A program made the position numbers and the translations under genes. From Asterella californica (Eukaryota; Streptophyta; Marchantiopsida; Marchantiales; Aytoniaceae), in contig JAYKYS010000006.1 in assembly GCA_036924285.1 (NCBI GenBank), positions 20,248,001 through 20,312,000 of the forward strand: 64,000 bases of DNA, given 5' to 3'. The notes under the pieces were generated by a model. That model ran no database searches. It saw only the letters and a list, made by a program, of their open reading frames with translations, and was not told the DNA's origin. Numbering within the stretch: position 1 is the first letter of the stretch; the number at the start of each line of letters is the position of its first letter. This document shows, one piece after another, positions 23,318 through 33,199 of this stretch.

Positions 23318-23462
23318 CGAGACGAGAGTTTCTTGGGAAGGGCGGAACCTTCTAGCTGTGATACGGTCGTGAAGAGGAGAACAAAAACCATACACAGAAT
23401 ACGGAATGCAAGAAAAAACACCACAAACGATTTCGATCCGGTCAAGATAAAACACACAGCGT
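23318..23462 (-). repeat. X1: diverged family-X LTR end following LTR A
   Basis: The sequence starting TGTCGAGACGAGAG resembles the end of LTR X in reverse (compare 26530-26590) over about 50 bp. It then diverges and is interrupted at 23463 by X2. The sequence after X2 (26591 onward) may be its continuation, because GCGT flanks X2 on both sides. Confidence 0.45.
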
Positions 23463-24246
23463 TGTCGAGTTGAGAGTTTTCCTGGGAAAGACGGAACCTT
23501 CTGGCTGTGATATGAGCTTGAAGGCTGTGTTCAGTCTACTCAGGGAAGTGTTGGGCTTCAGGCTATGGTTGCTTACTACAGAGGTAGGCTTCAGATCAAA
23601 AGGGAACACTATAAACACTCACTCAGGTCGAATGGACCCTCCAGTATGTTCAGGAAGCGAAAATCAGGTCAGACTAGCAATAATAAGGTAAGACAGCAAA
23701 CTTTAACAGTCCAGAATCAGAAACATACGATGGTTCAGACTTCAGAACTCCTCCTACATGTAAATGAGGCCCTACTGATCATACACACGAAGTTTCAGCT
23801 GGAGATCAAATCAGAGTGTCGAGATATGAGCAGAAACGTTCTGAGCAGAGAAATTACGGCAATTCCTGGTACCCAGACAGCTATTTCGATCTAGAACAGA
23901 GAATTGGCTCGATCACTTTCGAAGATTCTTACAGGATTTGCAGTACACAGCTTGCTGAACACTCCTGTGAAGTTGGGCCTCCTGATTGTACGCAGAACTC
24001 CAGATCTCGCTCTCTGAAGTTGATGTTCTAGATTGAGAGCTTTTCGGACCCCCTCTGCTTCAGCGGTTGCCCCGAATTACTCACTCATTCAATTGACATG
24101 AAAATTTGAGGACAGTCGTAGCCCTGCTGACAATGAACGCGACCTCGAAGGTTTGAAGCGATTTTCTCAAATCTACTGCGATTGACATTGGCTGCCAAAA
24201 TCAACAGAAGTGTTGCAATTCTGACACAAATCGCTTCAATCAGCAG

Positions 24247-25062
24247 AGATTACGTGCAGATAGAGGCGAGTTGAGAGGCGCTGAAGTGAAGGAGTTTTTT
24301 GCTCGTTATGGAGTAAAGCTTCGGCTTACCACTGCTATGAATCCAGAGGGCATTGGTAAGAGTGAACGGGGACACCCTTCTATTGTTCATGCTTTAGTGA
24401 AAGTATGTGATGGTAGGCCTAGAGAATGGCCGAGACTACTTCCATTTGCTTTGTGGGCTGATAGAACTACACACTGTACCACGACTGGTTATATGCCAGT
24501 TGAGCTTATGCTGGGACAGAAACCGATCATGCCTGCTGAGGAGTACTTTCCCACGTGGGTTACACTACCGTGGGAAGATGGTATAGATCGTGCTTCACTC
24601 CTTGCTTTACGTATTAGGCAGTTGGAGCGAAGGGAGGAGGATCTTGCTGATGCGCAGGAGAGGCTGAAGGTGGCTCGAGTCAGAAACAAGGAACGTTTTG
24701 ACAAGACTCACCGACTACGACCGAAGCCAATACATGTTGGTGACTGGGTTCTGGTATATGATAGCACGTTGGAGAATCAGCACTCTACACTTCGTAAGTT
24801 CTCTCGAAGATGGTTCGGGCCTTATGTTGTGCTAGATGTGTATGAGAATGCCACCTATAGTTTGCGTGAGTTGGACGGTACTCTTTTGAAGCTATCTGTG
24901 GCTGGCAAACGTGTGAAACTGTTCAAGAGACGCGGAGGGTCAGTTGAGTTATTCAACTTTCTGGAGTCAGAGCTGAGGGCAACAAGAGACGAAGACGTCC
25001 CAGTGTCTGATGAGGCTGAGGCGGAGGAGAGCGATGATGATGAGGATCAAATAGAAGACTGA
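24247..25062 (+). CDS. Gypsy integrase C-terminal fragment (X2)
   Basis: An open frame of about 270 codons with no in-frame ATG enters from the LTR junction near 24246 and ends TGA at 25062. It carries the last part of the integrase core, with the catalytic Glu in NPEGIGKSERGHPS and the segment LLPFALWADRTTHCTTTGY. A basic linker (RNKERFDKTHRLRPK) and a GPY/F module (RRWFGPYVVLDVY) follow, and the tail is acidic (SDEAEAEESDDDED). The catalytic Asp residues and the zinc-binding N-terminus are missing. The protein would be inactive as an integrase, yet it has no internal stop, so it is young or recently active. The polypurine tract and LTR follow within 50 bp. Confidence 0.8.
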   Translation, partial: RLRADRGELRGAEVKEFFARYGVKLRLTTAMNPEGIGKSERGHPSIVHALVKVCDGRPREWPRLLPFALWADRTTHCTTTGYMPVELMLGQKPIMPAEEYFPTWVTLPWEDGIDRASLLALRIRQLERREEDLADAQERLKVARVRNKERFDKTHRLRPKPIHVGDWVLVYDSTLENQHSTLRKFSRRWFGPYVVLDVYENATYSLRELDGTLLKLSVAGKRVKLFKRRGGSVELFNFLESELRATRDEDVPVSDEAEAEESDDDEDQIED

Positions 25063-25108
25063 GGAGATTGGCACATACCGGAGGATGTGCAGGTTTAGAG
25101 AGGGTGGA

Positions 25109-26590
25109 TGTCGTGATGTGAATCATTTGACATAGTAAATGATTCACTTATCACTGCTGTCGCGTTACTTAGCGCATGTTATTTCTGTTCCGACACTTGA
25201 CGTTTAGTAGTCTTAGAAGTTAGCTCTGTACTGTTCTTAGTCTTTTATGCTTATGGTTGACACCTTTTGCATATGGTGTTAACTCTGTCAAATATTTTGG
25301 ATCCTAGTAGGTTGGTAGTATGACATTTATCTTGTTCAAGCATTCGTACGCTTGTGTAAGTAAATTCATACTTATTTATGATACTCAATGTACATGACTT
25401 AGATTTACCATGTAGATAGGGGTTTGAACTCATGGGTTGTACTTACTTGTCGCCCATGCACGCTTTCTAGCTGATTTAAGTTATTTTTCGGGGCTGCGTG
25501 TCATTTTAGGTAGTTTAAGTTTTACGTTGGCACTCTAGGGAGCTTGACGTGGTAGCCTATGAGTAAAACTAAGTTGCCATGTGGTTTAGGGTACTAAAGG
25601 ACAACCAAGTGGAGCTATGAACTCCCATTGGTCTGTTTTTGTTTTTTGTTAAACTTTAAATTTAGAAATAGAGCTCTAGAGTGGAGTTCGAGCAATTTGT
25701 GAGGGTACTGCGAAATCTAAGAGCACAAGGAGATAGAGCTCGTCGAGCCAAGCACTGTCAGCGAAAAGTTTGATCGATTTTGGAGCAATAAACAAGGAGT
25801 TATGGCTGATTGAAGTTCGATTTGTGTCAGAATTGAAGCACTTCTGTTCAATTTGGAGTTTTGAGTGTCATTTGCAGCAGAATCGTGGAAATCGCTTCAA
25901 AACTTCGTGGCTGTGTTCACTGTCAGCAGGGCTACGACTGTCTTCAAATTTTCATGTCAATTGAGTCAGTGAGTAATTCAAGGCGACCGCTGAAGTAGAG
26001 GGGGTCCAAAAAGCTCTCAATCTGGAGCAGCAACTTCAGAGAGCGAGATCTGGAGTTCTGTGTGGAATCAGGAGGCCCAACTCCACAGGAGTGTTCAGCA
26101 AGCTGTGTACTGCAAATCCTGTAAGAAACTTTGAAATTGATCGAGCCAATCCCCTGTTCTAGGTCGAAATAGCTGTCTGGGTACCAGAAACTGCCGTAAT
26201 TTCTCTACTCAGAAAGTTTCTGTTCATATCTTAGTGCTCTGAATTCATCTGAAGCTGAAATTTCGTATGTGTATCCAGTAGAACCTCATTTACATGTAGG
26301 AGGAGTTCTGAGGTCTGAACCTTCACATATTTCTCAATCCTGAGTGTCAAAGTTCGCCATCTGATCTTATCATTGCTAGTTAAGCCTGAACTTTGCTTCC
26401 TGAACTTATCAGAAGAGCCTGGAGACTTATATGAGTGTTTTCAGTATCACCTTGAGACCTGAAGCCTATCTTGTGAGTAAACCAGCCACAGCCAGGAGCC
26501 CTACGCTTCCCTGAGTAGATTGCACACAGCCTTCAAGCTCATATCACAGCCAGAAGGTTCGCCCTTCCCAGGAAGACTCTCAATCCGACA
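25109..26590 (+). repeat. LTR X of element X2 (forward, 1482 bp)
   Basis: It starts TGTCGTGATGTG after the tract AGAGAGGGTGGA and ends CAATCCGACA before GCGT. It aligns over most of its length with the reversed LTR at 27223-28658 and in part with 23463-24246. Confidence 0.8.
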
Positions 26591-27167
26591 GCGTTCACCT
26601 AGAAGCTTCCCGTTTTCTTTTCAGAAAAGTAGGCGTACAAGTTGTAAGTCTCCTCTCTACTCGATTCTGTCTACTAAGCTCAATCTCTCGATGTCAAACT
26701 TCCGATCAGTCAGAAAAATCTCTTCAGACGTAACCTCTGTAAAATCTTCTCCTAGCTCTTCCATCCTCTCTACTCGATAGTCCCCGCACGGTAAACTCTA
26801 CACTGCTCGATGATCGGCAAATTGCGATAATGGATTGAGAATTCTCTCTCTCCGGAGTACATCCCTGTGTGTTTTCCTCCACCCTACGTAACCTTCAGTG
26901 TCACCTGGCAGGGATAAAAGACGCCCTAAACAGATGGCGGTAGAAAAATAAATCACTAATAATAAATCTACACGTAAGAAGACTAGTTCACAAGCCTTCG
27001 TAGGTTCATCTGTACGGACGGTCACCGACTTGGCTGTACAGTCAGCATCTGACACCTCCACTCGAAGTAACTCCACCGCGGCTACCTCTGACCACCGGAA
27101 TCATCTCGTTTTGACACGTGGAGCCCGAGTTATCATTATTGTCATTTTTCGACCTTTAAACTTCAAA

Positions 27168-27222
27168 ATGTCGTAAGTATTGCCTCAAGTATCAGTTTCA
27201 CTTGAGGTAATACTTACGACAT
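27168..27222. repeat. 55-bp hairpin between two LTR X copies
   Basis: Arms 27168-27190 and 27200-27222 match at 22 of 23 positions around a 9-base loop. Inside the arms the unit begins TGTCGTAAG and ends CTTACGACA, the same TGTCG/CGACA terminus type as the neighbouring LTRs. Confidence 0.85.
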
Positions 27223-28658
27223 CAAGGAAGCGTTGGGCTTCTAGCTGTGGTTGCTAACTCAAAGGGGTAGGCTTCAGGTTACAAGGTGGCACTGTAAAAC
27301 AACATACATGTCTCTTGGCTGCTCTGATATGTTCAGGAAACGAAAAATCAGATTGAACTAGTAATGATAAGTTCAGACGGTGAACTTTGCCACTCAGGAA
27401 TAAGAAATATGTGAATGTTTAGACTTCTAAACTTCTCTTACATGTAAAAGAGGCACCACTGGACACACACACAAAGTCTCAGCATGAGATCAAATTCTAG
27501 CACCGAAATGTGTACAGAAAAGTTCTGAGTAAGAAAATTACGGCAATTTCTAGTACCCAGATAGCTATTTCGACCTAGAACAGAGAATTGGCTTGATCAC
27601 TTTTGATTATTCTTACAGGATTTGGAGTCTACAGGATGCTGAACGTCTCTGTGAAATTTGACCTCCTGATACACAGTTCTCCAGATCTCGTTCTCTAAAG
27701 TTGCTGCTCTAGATTGAGAGCTTTTCAGACCCCCTCTGCTTCAGCGATCGTTTTGAATTACTCACTCACTCAAATGACTTGAAACTTTTTGGACAGTCGT
27801 AGCCCTACTGACAGTGAACAAAACCATGAAGGTTTGAAGCGCTTTCCTCAATTCTGCTACAATTGACACTGAAACCTCAAAATCAACAAAAGTGATGCAA
27901 TTCTGACATAATCCGAACTTCAATTTGGCATAACTCCTTCTTTATTGCTCCAAATCGATCAAGAATTTCAGTGACATTGACTAGCACGACAAGCTCTATC
28001 TTCCTGTGTTCTCAGATTTCACAGTGTCCTCATCAAATGCTCGAACTCTCTTTTAGACCCCTGCTTCTAAGTTTAGAGTTTTATAAAAGAGAAAAATGGA
28101 TCAATGGGAGTTCATAGCTCCACTTGGCTGTCCTTTAGTGCCCTAATCCACGTGGTAACTTAACTTCAGTCATAGGCTACCACGTCAGTCCTCAAAGTGC
28201 CAACGTAAATCTTAAACTACTTAAAATGACACGCAACCCTGAAAGATAACTTAAACCAACTAGAAAGCGTGCATGGGCGATAAGTAAGTACAACCCATGA
28301 GCTTAAACTCTATCAACATGGTAAGCCTAAGTTATGTTCTTTGAACATCAAAGACAAATATGAATTCACTTGCAGAAGCGTACGAATGCTTGAACAAGAT
28401 AAATAGCATACAATCAACCTACTAGGACTCAAAACATATAACACGACGGTGTTAACATTGCATAAAGGACTAGGAGTAATATTAAGCTAACTTCTATGAC
28501 TACCAACTCTCAAATGTCGAAGTAAAAGCGTAACACGTAGCCGCCAATGCTCACAACCTCCAGAATCGACTTCTCTGACGTCTTAACTTCACTCAGAGAG
28601 ACTAACTCGTGACAGAGAGGTGAATTATTCACTATGTGAAATGATTCACATCACGACA
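27223..28658 (-). repeat. LTR X copy on the minus strand (5' start at 28658)
   Basis: On the minus strand it starts TGTCGTGATG at 28658 and follows LTR X2 through to about position 26505 of the forward copy. It lacks roughly the last 85 bp, where the 55-bp hairpin sits instead. No polypurine tract precedes it. The flank is GCGC. Confidence 0.8.
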
Positions 28659-28662
28659 GCGC

Positions 28663-28873
28663 AATGTGAGATATCGCATTGAGCATACATCTGTATCGCA
28701 TTGAGCTCCGTCTTAAATCGCACGAGACCACACATTGCGATCAAGTACATAGTGAGAGTACTAAGATCATACAGTGTGATCTGTTGACGCACTGTGGAAT
28801 ATCACACTGAGCATACATCTGTATCGAACTGAGCTCGGTCTTAAATTGCACTGAGATCACACATTGTGATCCA
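28663..28873. repeat. Two diverged repeat units (period about 126 bp)
   Basis: Units at 28663-28743 and 28789-28873 share GAGCATACATCTGTATCG and an inner GCTC-GTCTTAAAT block. The first unit also starts with GCAATGTG and ends with CACATTGC, a small inverted repeat. Confidence 0.7.
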
Positions 28874-28941
28874 CACTGGGAATGCAAATGCGGTCCATTG
28901 TACGCCCGTGGCGGCCCTCAAGTCTTTTGACAACGCTTGAT

Positions 28942-29362
28942 ACACTTTACAAACTTTAGTCAAGTACATAACACTCGTTCTTTTCTGCATTGCAAGAAAA
29001 AGAGATCACACTACACTTTATAAACTTTCGTTAAGTACATAACACTCACACGAGAACACACGAGAAACACACTCATTTTTTTACGGAGGAAGAGATCACA
29101 CTACACTTTATAGACTTTAGTGAAGTACATAATACTCACTCTTTGCGAGAAAAAGAGATCATATTACACTTTATAAACTCTCACTCTTTGCGAGGAAAAG
29201 AGATCATACTAACTTTATAACCTTTAGTGACTACACTTTATAAACTCTCGCTCTTTGCGAGGAAAAGAGATCATACTAACTTTATAAACTTTAGTGAAGA
29301 AAACCAGATCATACAACACTTTATAAACTTTAGTCAAGTACATAACACTCGAGAGATCGCAC
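28942..29362. repeat. Minisatellite-like array next to the Harbinger relic
   Basis: Irregular repeats alternate CACTTTATAAACTTTAGT, CAAGTACATAACACTC and a TTTGCGAG/AAAAGAGATCA block. There are at least seven partial units of unequal length. Confidence 0.8.
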
Positions 29363-29382
29363 TGCAACCACTAGGACTTTTA

Positions 29383-30945
29383 TTACGGTTTGAATATAAC
29401 TTCACCCGGATTTCGATTCTGTCGAAGATAAATTGCCATAACTTGGATTTTTTGTTGTATTCTTGATATCCTATTAGCTCCGCTATCTCTAGGAGGTATA
29501 TCTCTTTCGGTCTCTATAATTAATTCTTCGTCCTCTTCTGTCCACTCGTCTTGATTTCTGATCAGAAAGTTATGTAACATGACGCAACACTCTATCCATC
29601 TGACTAGAAATCTGTTCTCTGATCTTCTTTTCAATTGTGTTCGCACTTGTTTCAACAATGTCATCTCGACTTCAGTATACCGATGCAATGCTCATTTGTC
29701 ACTTTCGCGTGTGCTAAACATGTGTTGAAATCCTACTTCTCTTTATCTCCTGTGGCCACCCTGAAAGAAGGAATGAGGTGAAGCATTGAAGAATATCTAG
29801 AGTCTCCAAGTAAATACTGATTATTATCAAACAAGGACAAGCACTGTCTATATGTTCCCAAAGAAGAAAATTTCACAAACAAGTGATATCTTGACAGCTC
29901 CTTGACATAACTGTGAATAAAAAGAAAATTCTCTTCTTGTGTCAACATACAACTTGTGTATTTATCGAGTAATTGCATTTCTTGTCATAATACGTTATCA
30001 TCATATCTAGGTCTCTATGATAAAGATAATAAGGTATCATCTATCAACTCTATACATCTAGGGAATCTTTTCGCTGCGAAAGCTTTGGAGGTTACCTTCC
30101 TCTTTTCTCAATTTGGTCATTGTATCGATCTTTTCAACGTTGACTCCATAGCCTGTATCACTCTTTTAGTATAAAGAACCATCGTTTCATGTCCGATATC
30201 CCACAAAAACATAGATTGTCCAAGAGTAGCACCATTATTGTCATGTCCAAATCGATCGAGTGCAACAGCAACTTGTAGTGACACATGAGCTTGTTTCACA
30301 CGAGCTCTATTGTGGAAAATAAGATGTCCTTCAACTAAAGCTACATGTGTAGCAAAACTTCTCCGATCCATCCTTATGAGTTGACGGAAAGAATCAGCAA
30401 GAAGATTTTCAAATGATTTTGATAAAATCTTGACTCTTCAAGAACGTAAACTGTTGCGGTGTTTCTAAATAGCGCGAAGTAGATAGCATCCGGTATAATT
30501 CTAAAAATTCATCATCTGAATCAAATACATTCTCCTCGTCCTCACTAGAACTGGTGAAATTCTCGCTCTGCAACTCCTCGGGTCTTCTCCTCTCATCTCC
30601 GGTGAGAAACTCGCTCTGCAACCCCTCTGGCCTGCTTCTCTCATCTTCATCCAAATCGCTCGAACTAGATGAACAATCGGAGCTAGATGATGCTAACATA
30701 ACACGCATCTCTAAGATCTCTTCCAAATTTCTTAACAATTTTTTTCTCACCGAAACACGAGGTATGGTGAGATGTTCACTTTGAGTGTTAGACCGTGATG
30801 CTGAAAATAACTCTCTGATGTCCACGAAATATGTACATATTGAAACGCTCTCAGGCGCTAACAGAGCACCAACTTTTGTTGCGTGTGGAGTTCTTTTCCA
30901 TTTTGAAATCAAAAAGAGAGATCTTAAATGCTTCCTAGTAACCAT
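29383..30945 (-). mobile_element. PIF/Harbinger-type transposase relic
   Basis: On the minus strand an acidic, Ser-rich N-terminal region lies at 30945-30409. A helix-rich DNA-binding region follows at 30371-30117, with a pattern like RFGHDNNGATLGQSM then HETMVLYTKRV. The DDE domain remains are ELIDDTLLSL at about 30080, YLLGDSRYSS at about 29820, LAHAKVTNEHCIGILK at about 29700, and the end ECCVMLHNFLI at about 29575. Stops and frameshifts between segments show it is inactive. The YLLGDS and MLHNFLI landmarks are diagnostic of the DDE_Tnp_4 family, from memory. Terminal repeats were not located. Confidence 0.8.
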
Positions 30946-31139
30946 GTACTACTCAACGCATTTAATTCATGGGCAAAACTACAACAGGTAATGAGACAAC
31001 AGTCGTGGCTACTTTCTGTGGATACCTCTTGAGGTACTCGCAACCAAAATGACCGTTGTCCAGAACTCATGCCTGCGGAGAGCAGAATAATCACCACGGC
31101 CACTAACTTTGACACCCCTACTGGACCAAATGAAGTTGA

Positions 31140-33180
31140 AATTTTTGCTTCATTCCTCTCCCAACTCGTGATCCCAAAAAATGGAATGGGTGCACGGCCA
31201 CAACATATCTTGATACTCAAAGCATGAACACTCATACGTAGTCCCATCAGCTGAATGTTTTACCATGAAATTTTTGCCATGAGGAGTTCGGATACTAGCT
31301 TGAGCAGGTCCGGGTATATCACAAACAAACTGTTAACATCCTTGTTCATTCTCATGGAGTCGAGTCCTTGCAAAAGGAGTCAAGTACCTGCAATGTGATC
31401 CAACACGTGGCGTCTTCGAGAAAAACTATATCATTACATAAGACCATAAATCGACTAGAATCCGAAATGGAACGTTCTGACGTATAGGTTTAATTGCATG
31501 GTTGATGGATCAGCAGGATTAGAGGGCACTTTACCATACCACGGGAGGGGAAACATCGCTCGGCTGTATAGTTCTTGTTTGATGCTTATCAAGTAATCCG
31601 TCATTGACTTCCCTTTCTGACCTGGCTGCTCGATTGTGTTCATCACTTGCTGAAACTTGCTTATGAGAATGAATGTGCATTAGAATAAACTTGGAAAACT
31701 TTACTTGCATTACAATAAAGTCTCTCTCAGTGCATATATGGAGAAAAAGCACCAAAGATAACTAATTTCATGTATACGTGCAAATGAAAGGAACCTTTAT
31801 CAGTTTAGTGCTTGAGTGCTAAGTGTTACATGTCAACGGTTCGAGCATACAAGAAGGCGAGAAAAGACTTCTCGGCTTCGCGCCCAAACTTTACTTTGTA
31901 AATTCATGCGAATGTGGTGACCACAGTGTGCATGTACCTTGCTTGGGAATATATCGCTCACAATATTCTTGAGACTCTTTTGACGATCCGAAATTATAAC
32001 AATTGAAGAAGAAACGATATTGTGAACACTTGTGCTCAACAGCTTACAAAACCATCTCAAAAAATCATGGAGTTTGTGTGCTCTCCTTCGGAGCTACTAC
32101 ATAAGCTATCACAATAGCTTGATAATTTCCATCTAGCACAGATGCTAAGAGAAGTTGACAAGAGTACTTCCTGTTCTTTGAGTGGCAAGCATAAAGAGTT
32201 TACCACTCTCTGACAGTAGTTCAGTACTCCTCGGCATGCAGATGGGCAGACAGAAGCATTTCATTATGATCCCATGTCTCCCCATTCTACTACTGCACCT
32301 GGATCTATGTCGTGAATTCTTCTACACATCCTAGGGATAAAATGAAAGAAAATCACTTCATTTCCCTGTATGCCGTCTCTAGAATGCTCTCGCATTGGCC
32401 ACAGTTGGAAGTAATTGCTCCGTTTACGATAAGATCTTCGAAACTCTTCTACCAAGTCTCCCATTGTTGCATTTTGGTTCACAACGACCCGATGAAAAAG
32501 GACTGTAGTTATCCATTTTGAATTATTCTGTGGACCTCGTTACTTATGTACGTTCCCGGGACAAGTGTGCTCAGTCTCACAGATAGTGATGCTAATTATC
32601 CCCATTCTTCGACTGAGTTGAGCACTACATAAAATGAGCACTTCAGATTTTCCACACGAGTCTCTAACCCGACTGCACCTTGCGGTAAGTTCTTTTTCCT
32701 GCGCTTAGATACCTTAGCTGTTCGCCACAAGCTCCATGCAAAACAGCCTATCGCTGAACTGAATGGCGTTGTGAATTTTGCTAGTTTGGTGCAATGTTAC
32801 CTTTCCATGATTGATCCGTGAAGCTGCAAGTGACATCCTCTAGGTAAATTCATGAAACGTATGAGTCATGCTTGGATTAAAACCGCCAGATGAGCTAGAA
32901 ATCATAATAAGATCATCACTTGCTTTTTGGTTCTCATCGTTACCCCATATCGACAGACATGAACTTTGCACGCAGCTTTCGGTCCTTTTGACAAACTCGT
33001 CCACTGACCACACAAACAGTTCAATGCATAATCAAATTCCTCAAATGTTTCAAAACGTTCTCTCAACTTGATTCTGGCAGCTGCAAGCTTCACTTCTCCC
33101 CACGACCGCCTTTCAAAATCGACCGAGAAACTAAAACTTGCTCTATTGCCGCTGCTCACAGTGTGACTCGACCTGAGCAA
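31140..33180 (-). mobile_element. MULE (Mutator-like) transposase relic
   Basis: Minus-strand segments occur in MULE order. An N-terminal domain (RFETFEEFDYALNCL) lies near 33050. A pre-catalytic helix region (FFHFIPRMCRRIHDIDPGA) is near 32330. DDE core pieces are ACHSKNRKYSCQLLLASVLD near 32170, VIISDRQKSLKNIV near 31990 and SKVHAHCGHHI near 31940. A SWIM zinc finger (ECSCFEYQDMLWPCTH) is near 31200. Many stops and frame changes interrupt it. The SWIM finger after the DDE core is typical of MULEs. It lies directly upstream of the Harbinger relic and is on the same strand. Confidence 0.8.
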
Positions 33181-33199
33181 ACAAAATCATATATTTCTT

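Larger units (their letters stand above)
23463..26590 (+). mobile_element. X2: Gypsy-type element with inverted LTR arrangement
   Basis: It is flanked by GCGT on both sides (23459-23462 and 26591-26594). In order it contains a reversed, truncated LTR (23463 to about 24246), an integrase fragment, a purine tract (about 25097-25108) and a forward LTR (25109-26590). The reversed left piece aligns with 25807-26590 of the right LTR, so both ends of the insertion are the same (U5) LTR end. Gag, protease, RT and most of pol are absent. Confidence 0.7.

Noticed and set aside
23087..23455. 122-codon minus-strand frame
   Set aside because: It lies across LTR A, X1 and their junction, so it is a shadow of repeat sequence rather than a gene.
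26934..27114. Possible gag start after LTR X (preceded by TGGCGGTAG as a primer-binding site)
   Set aside because: The LTR ends earlier, at 26590, as shown by the CGACA terminus and the GCGT duplication. This stretch more likely continues X1, and an in-frame stop follows the first few codons.
28942..29362. Repeat array resembling a CRISPR array
   Set aside because: Units are unequal, there are no unique spacers of constant length and no cas genes. The context is a plant nuclear genome.
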